Source of the DNA: a virus
Virus record (IMG/VR): IMGVR_UViG_3300025311_000373
Coordinates: 1 to 48,323 of that record
Length of the DNA stretch: 48,323 nucleotides
Direction: 5' to 3' (one strand)
Numbering within the stretch: the stretch's first letter is position 1; each line of letters starts with the position of its first letter. Under the pieces are notes generated by a model, which saw only the letters and a list, made by a program, of their open reading frames with translations, was not told the DNA's origin and did not search any database. A program made the position numbers and the translations under genes. This document shows positions 39,528-46,822 of this stretch, piece after piece.

Positions 39528-39613
39528 GCGCCCTGCTGTCCGGTGTGCTCTGCGGCCTGGCTCTGTTCGTTCCTGCGGCTGTGGTCGTGATCATCCAATC
39601 GGGTGCGCTATGA
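39524..39613 (+). CDS. Membrane micro-protein, 29 aa
   Basis: Mostly one hydrophobic helix (MSALLSGVLCGLALFVPAAV). ATGA overlaps at both ends couple it to its neighbours. Third such micro-protein in the phage early region. Confidence 0.5.
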   Translation: MSALLSGVLCGLALFVPAAVVVIIQSGAL

Positions 39614-39816
39614 AGATCACCACGCCGCCCGTCGTCATTGAAATCTCAGTCCGAACGCTGTTCCGCCGCTTCAATCGCTGGCGCCTTGCGCGAGCCGAGC
39701 GTCATTACATTCTGTGCGCCGATGTTGAGCAGGAAAGAGCGCGCGAAGCCCACCTGAACGTCGCGTACTACCAAAAGCAGGCAGCCATGGCCCGGTCCGC
39801 GCAGATCAATCTGTAA
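39610..39816 (+). CDS. Hypothetical 68-aa basic protein
   Basis: Basic and helical (FRRFNRWRLARAERHYILCA). ATGA overlap with the micro-protein gene. Not recognised. Confidence 0.5.
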   Translation: MKITTPPVVIEISVRTLFRRFNRWRLARAERHYILCADVEQERAREAHLNVAYYQKQAAMARSAQINL

Positions 39817-39847
39817 TCAATTCATTTCAAACAAAAGGGAGATTCAA

Positions 39848-40900
39848 GTGACCGACGCAACTAATCAAACAGCGCTGACCGTCCGCCAAGGATTCGGCGA
39901 ATCGCAAGCGACTTTCGCAGTGCAAGAGACAGCATCCAGCGCCATCGCCGCGCAGTCCAAGGCAATGGTCGAATCGCGCTACATCATGGCCATGCGCAAT
40001 CCGCGCAATTGGGACCAGGTGCGCACCGATCTTATCAAGGAATGCCATCGCCCATCCTTCGCGCACAACAAGAGCGCCTATTACATCAAGCCGATCGGCC
40101 AGGGTGTCGAAGGGCTTGGTATCCGATTTGTGGAAGTCGCGCTGCGCTGCATGAAAAACGTGCTGGTCGAAACGACCATGATTTTTGAGGATGAGCAGAA
40201 GGAAGTGCACCGGGTATCGGTAACCGATCTGGAAGCCAATATTACCTACCCGCTCGATGTGCGTGTGTCGAAGACGGTGGAGCGGTCAAAGCCGAATGGC
40301 GACGGTTCGTTTCTGTCTGTACGCAACAACAGCTACGGCAAGCCGGTGTACACCGTTCTGGGCACCGACGACGACATCCTGAACAAACGAGGTGCCCTTA
40401 TCTCGAAAGCGATCCGCACCATTGGCCTACGCATCATCCCGGGAGATCTGTGCGACGAAGCTGAGGACATCATCAAACGCATTCGCCTGGACGAAGCTGC
40501 AAAGGATCCCGATGCAGAGCGCCGCAAGATCGTCGATGCGTTCTCCGCTATCGGTGTCAACGCAACCGACCTGACCAACTACTTGGGCCATGACCTTGGC
40601 AAGTGCTCGCCGGCTCAGATTGTGACATTGCGCGGCATCTACGGCGCCATCAAGGATGGTGAAGCGACTTGGCAAAGCGTGATCCAAAACAAGGCCGAGC
40701 AAACCGCACCGGCCGATGCCGCAAAGAAGGTCGAAACCTGCACCCCGGAGCATTTCGAGAAAAACAAGGAGACCTGGCGCAAAACGATCATCGACAAGAA
40801 AAAGACCGTCAAGGATCTGATCTCGACCATTCAAACCAAGCACCTGCTTACTGAAGATCAGAAGACGACGATCGACAGCTGGGCGCACGAGAACGACTGA
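39848..40900 (+). CDS. Candidate ssDNA-annealing recombinase, 350 aa
   Basis: Upstream of and next to a YqaJ-type exonuclease, the usual place for a RecT/Erf/Bet-type annealing protein. Contains FAHNKSAYYIKPIGQGVEGL, VSVTDLEANITYPLDVRVSK and ILNKRGALISKAIRTIG. The C-terminal third is helical and basic (TCTPEHFEKNKETWRKTII). No family motif can be proven by eye; function inferred mainly from the exonuclease partner. Confidence 0.6.
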   Translation: MTDATNQTALTVRQGFGESQATFAVQETASSAIAAQSKAMVESRYIMAMRNPRNWDQVRTDLIKECHRPSFAHNKSAYYIKPIGQGVEGLGIRFVEVALRCMKNVLVETTMIFEDEQKEVHRVSVTDLEANITYPLDVRVSKTVERSKPNGDGSFLSVRNNSYGKPVYTVLGTDDDILNKRGALISKAIRTIGLRIIPGDLCDEAEDIIKRIRLDEAAKDPDAERRKIVDAFSAIGVNATDLTNYLGHDLGKCSPAQIVTLRGIYGAIKDGEATWQSVIQNKAEQTAPADAAKKVETCTPEHFEKNKETWRKTIIDKKKTVKDLISTIQTKHLLTEDQKTTIDSWAHEND

Positions 40901-40925
40901 CCCTCAACAATAAAAAGGAAGAATA

Positions 40926-42680
40926 ATGCAAACCCATGACCTGATCCAAGGCAGCGCCGAATGGCACGCCTACCGCGCCAACCACTTCAACGCCAGTGAC
41001 GCACCTGCGATGCTGGGATGCTCGCCCTACAAGACACGATCACAACTGCTGCACGAGTGCGCTACCGGCGCCGTGAAGGAAGTCGATTCCGCAACGCAAA
41101 CACTCTTCGACAATGGGCACCGCTTTGAGGCACTGGCCCGTCCGATCGGCGAGGCACTTATCCAGGAGGATCTTTATCCCGTCGTTGGATCTCATGGGAA
41201 ATTCAGCGCGTCGTTCGACGGGCTCACCATGGACGAAAGCACAGCGTTTGAGCACAAAAGCCTCAACGATGAGCTGCGCGCTTGTTTCGCCGACATGGAG
41301 ACAATCGCACCAGAGCACCGCGAGCGCTGGTCCGGTAACGTGCTGCTCAAGCATTATCGGGTACAGATGGAACAGCAGTGCATGGTCGCTGACTGCCACC
41401 GTGTCCTGTTTATGGCATCAAAGTGGGAAGGTGAGCGGCTGGTCGAGGAACAGCATTGCTTGTACTACCCCGACGCGGCCCTTCGCGAAGAAATCATCGC
41501 AGGCTGGGAGCAGTTCACAATAGACCTTGCTGAATATCAGCACGTCGAAGTACTGCCGGCCGCCGTTGCCGCGCCGGTCATGGACCTGCCTGCACTGACA
41601 ATTCGGGTCAACGGTGCGATCACACTGCAATCCAATCTGACCATCTTCGGCGATCGCCTGCAGTCGTTCATCAAGGACATCGACAAGAACCCGTCCGATG
41701 ACCAGGCGTTTGCCGACTGTGAAGCAGCGGTAAAGGTGCTGCAAAAAGCCCAGGATGCACTGGAAGCCGCCGAAGCAAGCGCACTGGCACAGACGGCCGA
41801 CATTGACGACATGACCAAGACCGTGGCGATGTACAGCGAAATGGCGCGCACCACGCGCCTGATGCTGGAAAAACTCGTCAAGGCCCGCAAAGAAACCATC
41901 CGCATCGAGATTCAACAGGGCGCCAAGGACAAGGCTGCGGAGCATATCGACGGATTGAACAAGCGCCTTGGCAAGCCGTACATGCCCACTGTACCGGTCG
42001 ACTTCGCTGGCGTGATGAAGGGCAAGAAAAGTATCGCCAGCCTGCGCGACGCTGTGGACACCGAGTTGTCCCGGTTCAAGATCGAAGCCAACGCGATCGC
42101 GGACAAGATCCAGTTCAACCTCAATACCCTGCGCGACATCGCGGTCGACCATCCGTTCCTATTCGCGGATGCGGCACAGATCGTCCTGAAGGCGAATGAC
42201 GACTGCACCGCATTGATCCGGCTGCGCATTTCGGAGCACAAGGAAGCTGAGGAAAAGCGCCTGGCTGCCGAGCGTGCGCGAATTCAAGAAGAAGAGCGGA
42301 TCAAGGCCGAGGCCAAAGCCAAGCGCGAAGCGGAGGAGAAAGCTGCTGCCGAGCGCCAACAGGCAATGCTGGCAGCCGCACAACAGCGCCGTGAGGAGGA
42401 AGCCGCTGCAAAGCGTGTGGAAGCTGAGCAACCGCCAGCCGTCGTCTACCCGCCGCTTACCGCGGAACGGGCCGGCGCCGCACCGACTGCAACGGTTACA
42501 CAACTCAACCCTGCAGCATCCATGCCATTCACCGCCAAGGCAACCGCCACCGGTCCGACCGACGAGGAGATCATCGAAGTTCTTTCCCTGCACTTCCGCG
42601 TTCATGAAAGCAAAGTGGTCGCATGGCTGCTTGACATGGATCTCGAAGCGGCTGGCAACCGCATTGCCGTCAATCTTTAA
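40926..42680 (+). CDS. YqaJ/lambda-exo-like recombinase nuclease with long C-terminal coiled coil
   Basis: 584 aa. N-terminal domain (about 1-205): QGSAEWHAYRANHFNASDAP and MLGCSPYKTRSQLL, FDNGHRFEALARP, then FDGLT with FEHKS as the D...ExK nuclease site. The domain ends about residue 210; the rest, including an E/A/K-rich coiled coil (about 440-510), is much longer than ordinary YqaJ proteins (200-320 aa). It should resect 5' strands for annealing. Whether the extension links to the annealing protein is open. Confidence 0.85.
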   Translation: MQTHDLIQGSAEWHAYRANHFNASDAPAMLGCSPYKTRSQLLHECATGAVKEVDSATQTLFDNGHRFEALARPIGEALIQEDLYPVVGSHGKFSASFDGLTMDESTAFEHKSLNDELRACFADMETIAPEHRERWSGNVLLKHYRVQMEQQCMVADCHRVLFMASKWEGERLVEEQHCLYYPDAALREEIIAGWEQFTIDLAEYQHVEVLPAAVAAPVMDLPALTIRVNGAITLQSNLTIFGDRLQSFIKDIDKNPSDDQAFADCEAAVKVLQKAQDALEAAEASALAQTADIDDMTKTVAMYSEMARTTRLMLEKLVKARKETIRIEIQQGAKDKAAEHIDGLNKRLGKPYMPTVPVDFAGVMKGKKSIASLRDAVDTELSRFKIEANAIADKIQFNLNTLRDIAVDHPFLFADAAQIVLKANDDCTALIRLRISEHKEAEEKRLAAERARIQEEERIKAEAKAKREAEEKAAAERQQAMLAAAQQRREEEAAAKRVEAEQPPAVVYPPLTAERAGAAPTATVTQLNPAASMPFTAKATATGPTDEEIIEVLSLHFRVHESKVVAWLLDMDLEAAGNRIAVNL

Positions 42681-42704
42681 TCACCCTCAAAAATAAGGAA
42701 AAAA

Positions 42705-42968
42705 ATGGACACCTCAATCAAAATCCGCCCGGAAATTGCACTCAACGCCGTCGAGTCATCCCAGATCGAAGCGATCGGCCATGATCCGGAAACCAACACA
42801 CTGGCCATCCAGTTCAAGTCGAAATCCGGCCCGGGCAGCGTCTACCACTATTCGAATTTTGGCACCGAGCAGTTCGGCGCAATCAAGAATGCTGAATCGA
42901 TCGGCTCGCACTTCGGCAAAGTCATCAAGCCGTTCCCGGACGTGTATCCGTACGAAAAAATCAGCTAA
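42705..42968 (+). CDS. KTSC-domain protein, 87 aa
   Basis: Features IEAIGHDPETNTLAIQFKS, YHYSNFGTEQFGAIKNAES and IGSHFGKVIKPFP typical of KTSC domains, a small family found in phages and with RNA-related partners. Role unknown. Confidence 0.8.
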   Translation: MDTSIKIRPEIALNAVESSQIEAIGHDPETNTLAIQFKSKSGPGSVYHYSNFGTEQFGAIKNAESIGSHFGKVIKPFPDVYPYEKIS

Positions 42969-43020
42969 TCGCGTAACGCCGCATCCCCTCAACCAGAACC
43001 CACTACTCCAGGAGAGAAAA

Positions 43021-43827
43021 TTGTTCAGCCTAAACAAAGAATCGTTGCGACTTGCCGATGTGAACCCTCGGAAAGAAATCCACGGTGATGAAAAGGTTCT
43101 CGCCGTCGATCTGAAGCTGGAATTCGAGACATCGAATGCTGTGCTGTTGAAATTCTCGCCAACGCTACGGGATGCGCTTTACACGCAGGATCCGGGCGCA
43201 ACCATCGACATGATCGATCCAAGCCACGCACCGACCCTGCGCAATCCGCAGATGGGCGAAATCAAGTGGGCGCTGGAAATGCCGTTCGTGCGCTTCAGCG
43301 TGTTTGTCGATGGTTCGAACGATGAAGACATCGCTTTCATCGCTGCCAAGTGCAATAACTTCCGGTTCACATGCAAGGAAGGCGGCACGGTCATCGTCAC
43401 TTGCCGCGTGCAGAAATCCGAACCGCTGGAAGTCGATGTCACGAAGCTGCTGTTCTTGATGGACAAACAGATCAAGGTCAGTCTGGAAGCCGAGGATGAG
43501 CCGGAAGACTACGGCGACGGTGAAGAAGGAAAGGCTGAATTCCAGCAAGGCGAAGTAGATCTGCTGACCAGTTCCCAGGCAGGCGATGAGAACTCCGACA
43601 CCGGGCCAGCATCCGAAACCGAATCGGCGGACCAATACGACGCGCTCTACGCCAAGGCCGTCGCATTCGTGCGCGAGCTCAATAAGGCATCCATATCGAT
43701 CGTCAAGCGCGAACTGAAGATCGATGCGCTGGTTGCGACACGCATCCTCGATCAAATGGAAGAGGACGGCATTGTCGGTCCTGCCGCCGGCAATGGCTTG
43801 CGGGATGTGATCGCCGTACCTGCTTAA
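43021..43827 (+). CDS. Protein with C-terminal FtsK-gamma-like winged helix
   Basis: 268 aa from a TTG preceded by CAGGAGAG. The N-terminal part (1-150) is a beta-rich domain of unknown family; an acidic linker follows (about 155-205). The C-terminal 60 residues (ALYAKAVAFVREL, ASISIVKRELKIDALVATRI, LDQMEEDGIVGPAAGNGLRDV) match the FtsK gamma winged helix, which in FtsK reads KOPS sites and contacts XerD. A phage copy could bind DNA or compete with host FtsK. Confidence 0.75.
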   Translation: MFSLNKESLRLADVNPRKEIHGDEKVLAVDLKLEFETSNAVLLKFSPTLRDALYTQDPGATIDMIDPSHAPTLRNPQMGEIKWALEMPFVRFSVFVDGSNDEDIAFIAAKCNNFRFTCKEGGTVIVTCRVQKSEPLEVDVTKLLFLMDKQIKVSLEAEDEPEDYGDGEEGKAEFQQGEVDLLTSSQAGDENSDTGPASETESADQYDALYAKAVAFVRELNKASISIVKRELKIDALVATRILDQMEEDGIVGPAAGNGLRDVIAVPA

Positions 43828-43835
43828 CGGTCAAT

Positions 43836-43891
43836 GGAGCCGCCGCCGGAGAAAAGTCCCTCCCTGAGCGAAGTACCTGGCGGACGGCTCC
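43836..43891 (+). promoter_or_regulatory. Long hairpin upstream of the DGR cassette
   Basis: GGAGCCGCCGCC pairs with GGCGGaCGGCTCC (one bulged A) around a 31-base loop. It follows the FtsK-gamma-like gene and precedes the first variable protein; the short T run after it is weak, so it may be structural rather than a terminator. Confidence 0.5.
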
Positions 43892-43935
43892 GCCCTTTCA
43901 ATAATTATTCAGAAGCAAAACAACCAAGGAAAATA

Positions 43936-44547
43936 ATGAAATCCTCCATTCAAGAAATCACAGCGATCCTCGGAACCTCGATGGCCGGCGGCTTCTACGC
44001 TGGCCGCGTGAAAATCGGCGAACAGGTATTCGCACTGATCGTCGCCCCCAAAGCTGATGGCGAGCATGCAGACATAGTCTGGAATGATTCCCGGGAAACT
44101 GTTGATGGCGCGCTGTCTTACAACGATGGCCTGGCGAATACCCATGCGATGGCTGCAGCTGGAAGCAAACTCGCGCAATGGTCACTGGACCTGCACATTG
44201 CCGGACATGACGACTGGTACCTGCCATCGCAGGACGAACTCGAAATCCTCTATCGAAACCTGAAGCCAACCGCCGAAGAAAATTATCTTTATGCGCGCTC
44301 TGGCATCAATGTGTCAGCGGTTCCACCGACTTATCCCTACACCAGTGAATTGCCTGCGCAGACTGCCGCAGAGGTGTTTCAGGCTGACGCAGTAGAAGCA
44401 TTCGATCCGGCTTGGTATTGGAGCTCAACGCAGCACGCAGCCGACTCTGGTTGTGCCTGGTGTCAGGACTTCGACGACGGCGACCAGTACGGCAACGGCA
44501 AGAGCGCAGCGCTGCGCGCGCGCGCCGTCCGCAGATTAGCCATTTAG
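43936..44547 (+). CDS. DGR variable protein 1, DUF1566-like C-type lectin fold
   Basis: 203 aa from the ATG after AAGGAAAATA. The C-terminal domain has the DUF1566/C-lectin pattern: DWYLPSQDELEILY, then AWYWSSTQHAADSG, and KSAALRARAVRRL at the end. The last 36 codons contain VR1. Selected residues at template-adenine codons include several Asp and Gly and two Cys. No signal peptide or membrane helix, so the protein is likely cytoplasmic or in the virion. Paralogous to VP2. Confidence 0.9.
   Translation: MKSSIQEITAILGTSMAGGFYAGRVKIGEQVFALIVAPKADGEHADIVWNDSRETVDGALSYNDGLANTHAMAAAGSKLAQWSLDLHIAGHDDWYLPSQDELEILYRNLKPTAEENYLYARSGINVSAVPPTYPYTSELPAQTAAEVFQADAVEAFDPAWYWSSTQHAADSGCAWCQDFDDGDQYGNGKSAALRARAVRRLAI
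44430..44536 (+). repeat. DGR variable repeat 1 (VR1)
   Basis: 107 bp aligning without gaps to the template repeat at 45591-45697. Of 14 differences, 13 fall at template adenines (12 A to G, 1 A to T); the other is a T to G at 44520 in the GC-rich end. Substituted template positions: 45604, 45611, 45614, 45623, 45628, 45634, 45637, 45643, 45649, 45652, 45653, 45658, 45659. Confidence 0.95.
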
Positions 44548-44579
44548 TCCTTTATCAATTTTCAGAGGAGTCCGCCCAC

Positions 44580-45044
44580 ATGACCACCATCACGCTTGAA
44601 TCGATCAAAACCGAGCACAACCGGCTGGCCGAAGTAATCGCAGCATTCGAAGTGCAGATCAAAGAAAAGCGTCTTTTCTCGCTGCCCGAAGCTGAAATCG
44701 ATCTGAACGACGGCGAACACTATGCCGGCATCATCATCGGGAAGGATGGTGCTTCCAGCCATCACCTGATCCTGCTGTCCGGTGAAGCCGAGGAAATCAC
44801 CTGGGCGAATGCCGTGGAATGGGCGGTCAAGGCTGGCGGTGAATTGCCGACGCGCCGTGAACAGGCGCTTCTGTACGCCAATCTGAAGGAACAATTCAAA
44901 CCAAATTGGTACTGGTCCTGCGAGCAGCACGCAGCCCACTCTGATTATGCCTGGTGTCAGTACTTCGACAACGGCTACCAGATCAACAGCTACAAGAGCG
45001 CAGCGCTGCGCGCTCGCGCCGTCCGCAGATTAATTATTTTGTAA
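44580..45044 (+). CDS. DGR variable protein 2, DUF1566-like
   Basis: 154 aa from the ATG after AGAGGAG. Short helical N-terminus (MTTITLESIKTEHNRLAEVI), then a reduced DUF1566 domain: GELPTRREQALLYANLKEQF, NWYWSCEQHAAHSDY, and KSAALRARAVRRLI. VR2 encodes the last variable segment. Shorter than VP1, no export signal. Next to VP1 with 32 bp between. Confidence 0.9.
   Translation: MTTITLESIKTEHNRLAEVIAAFEVQIKEKRLFSLPEAEIDLNDGEHYAGIIIGKDGASSHHLILLSGEAEEITWANAVEWAVKAGGELPTRREQALLYANLKEQFKPNWYWSCEQHAAHSDYAWCQYFDNGYQINSYKSAALRARAVRRLIIL
44924..45030 (+). repeat. DGR variable repeat 2 (VR2)
   Basis: 107 bp aligned without gaps to the template. All 8 differences are at template adenines: 4 A to T, 3 A to G, 1 A to C (45604, 45623, 45628, 45634, 45643, 45650, 45656, 45658). 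The GC-rich 3' end is identical to the template. Confidence 0.97.
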
Positions 45045-45062
45045 TTTAACTATTTCATCAGC

Positions 45063-45416
45063 ATGGCACTCCACACCAATCTGCCGATATATAAGGTCGC
45101 CTACGATCTTCTCGACGTTGTCACTGATTTAGTCAAGAACATGCCACGCAATTTCAAGGCATCGATTGGCGGAAAGATCAGTGAGGAATGCGTTGAGATT
45201 GTGGTGCTCATATTCCGCGCCAACAGCGCTCGGGATAAAGCGCCGCACTTGGGCGAACTGATCGAGCGCCTGCAGGTCGCCGAACTACTGCTGCGCCTCT
45301 CACGAGACAAGCGGATGATTTCGACCGGCCAGTATGCCAAAGCAATCGATCTGACCAATAGCGTCGGCAAGCAGGCGGGTGGATGGCGCCGTTCCGCACT
45401 TTCGTCTGCTTCATAA
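45063..45416 (+). CDS. avd: DGR accessory variability determinant (Avd)
   Basis: 117 aa, typical of Avd. Pattern LPIYKVAYDLLDVVTDLVKN, MPRNFKASIGGKISEECVEI and a GKQAGGWRR end match the four-helix Avd family. In known DGRs Avd forms a pentamer that binds RT and template RNA and is required for adenine-specific cDNA synthesis. It lies between VP2 and the template repeat, the usual order. Confidence 0.92.
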   Translation: MALHTNLPIYKVAYDLLDVVTDLVKNMPRNFKASIGGKISEECVEIVVLIFRANSARDKAPHLGELIERLQVAELLLRLSRDKRMISTGQYAKAIDLTNSVGKQAGGWRRSALSSAS

Positions 45417-45430
45417 GGGTCACGGCCACT

Positions 45431-46822
45431 ATGACTGAACGAACTTTTAATCTGGTTGTGCCGCTGGCTCACAAGGCCACCGACATGCGCATCGCAGATA
45501 CCTCTGGCAGTGTCCAGGTACGGTCTGGCGCAGTTTCCCCGTTGATCGGCTCCGGCCTTCGGCAGGGCGACGTAGATAGCACAACAGGACGCAGCACGCA
45601 GCCAACTCTGATTATGCCTGGTATCAGAACTTCAACAACGGCAACCAGAACAACAACAACAAGAGCGCAGCGCTGCGCGCTCGCGCCGTCCGCAGATCAA
45701 TCCGAGCGCCACCATGCTGATTTTTCTTTTCCTGATCTGGTCCAGGCTTACTTCGACTGCCGGAAAAGCAAACGCAATACAGAAACCGCCCTGGCTTTCG
45801 AGCAGAATCTAGAGCGTAATTTGTCGCGCCTGTATGACGAGCTGGCCGCCGGCAGTTATAGGCCGGGCAAGTCAATCTGTTTCGTGGTCACCAGACCGAA
45901 AGCCCGTGAAGTATGGGCAGCAGACTTCCGCGACCGGATCGTGCATCACCTGCTGTACAACCGTATCGCCCCGCGATTCTATTCCTCGTTTGTCGCCGAC
46001 AGCTGCGCGTGCATTCCTGGGCGCGGCACCCTTTACGCAGCGCGCCGACTGGAAGCCAAGATCCGCAGCATCACGCAGAACTGGACAAGACCGGCCTGGT
46101 ACCTGAAATGCGATCTGGCGAACTTCTTCGTCAGCATCGACAAGAATGTCCTGCGGGACCTGATCGCTGCGCGCGTGCAAGAACCATGGTGGCTTTGGCT
46201 TGCCGATGTGATCCTGTTCCACGATCCGCGCCAAGACTTCGAGTACCGCGGGAATGCATCCCTGCTGGAGCGCGTGCCGCCGCACAAGCGCCTGACCAAC
46301 CAGCCGGCACACCTTGGCCTGCCGATCGGCAATCTGTCGTCGCAGTTCTTCGCCAACGTCTACCTGGACGTGCTCGACCAGCATGCCAAGCACCGCATTG
46401 GCGCCCGGCATTACATCCGGTACGTCGATGATTTCATTTTGCTGCACGATTCGCCGCAGTGGCTCAATGCCGCGCATGCCGAGATCGATGCATTCCTGCC
46501 ACGCGTGCTGCATGCACGTCTGAACCCGAGCAAAACCATTTTGCAGCCAGTCGATCGCGGCGTCGATTTCGTCGGCCATGTGATCAAGCCATGGAATACC
46601 CGGTCGCGCCGACGGACAGTCGCACAAGCAGTGGGCAGGATTCTGTCCATGGATGCCGGCGACGTCTATGCATCGGCGAACAGCTATTTCGGATTGTTGG
46701 GCCAGTCGAATGCCAGTCATGCCGACCGTGCGCGCCTGGCGAATGCCGTGCTTCAGCGCGGACATTCGGTAAATCGGCAATTGACAAAATCATATAGAAA
46801 ACAATTAAGGGAGTTTGCATGA
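45431..46822 (+). CDS. DGR reverse transcriptase
   Basis: 463 aa if started at the ATG at 45431. The RT core begins about residue 100: FSFPDLVQAYFDCRKSKRN, CDLANFFVSIDKN, GLPIGNLSSQFFANVYLD and the catalytic YVDD at 331-334 (46421-46432), then the thumb. GLPIGN and the lack of a maturase domain fit DGR RTs. Start problem: the frame is open across the template repeat and no ATG/GTG follows it in frame before the core, so the N-terminal 90 residues (including a Thr-rich piece from the template) may be translated or a non-standard start used. Confidence 0.93.
   Translation: MTERTFNLVVPLAHKATDMRIADTSGSVQVRSGAVSPLIGSGLRQGDVDSTTGRSTQPTLIMPGIRTSTTATRTTTTRAQRCALAPSADQSERHHADFSFPDLVQAYFDCRKSKRNTETALAFEQNLERNLSRLYDELAAGSYRPGKSICFVVTRPKAREVWAADFRDRIVHHLLYNRIAPRFYSSFVADSCACIPGRGTLYAARRLEAKIRSITQNWTRPAWYLKCDLANFFVSIDKNVLRDLIAARVQEPWWLWLADVILFHDPRQDFEYRGNASLLERVPPHKRLTNQPAHLGLPIGNLSSQFFANVYLDVLDQHAKHRIGARHYIRYVDDFILLHDSPQWLNAAHAEIDAFLPRVLHARLNPSKTILQPVDRGVDFVGHVIKPWNTRSRRRTVAQAVGRILSMDAGDVYASANSYFGLLGQSNASHADRARLANAVLQRGHSVNRQLTKSYRKQLREFA
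45591..45697 (+). ncRNA. DGR template repeat (TR)
   Basis: 107-bp template between avd and the RT core, 32 adenines, with AAC codons in the variable register. It contains a stop-interrupted copy of the variable segment in its own frame (a stop at 45577 precedes it), so it is not coding for a variable protein. The RNA is reverse transcribed with adenine errors, and the cDNA replaces VR1 or VR2. Confidence 0.95.
45665..45678 (+). repeat. Perfect 14-bp palindrome in the template's GC-rich end
   Basis: GCGCAGCGCTGCGC reads identically on both strands. Identical copies lie in VR1 (44504-44517) and VR2 (44998-45011). GAGCGC...GCGCTC can form an alternative hairpin in TR and VR2; the T to G in VR1 breaks it. 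Confidence 0.85.

Noticed and set aside
45643-45660. CAA/AAC run as a microsatellite
   Set aside because: It is the AAC-codon block of the template; the matching VR positions show adenine-directed changes.
45589-45720. Template repeat as a third variable protein end
   Set aside because: Read in the variable-protein frame it is preceded by a stop at 45577 and has no upstream homology to the DUF1566 domain.
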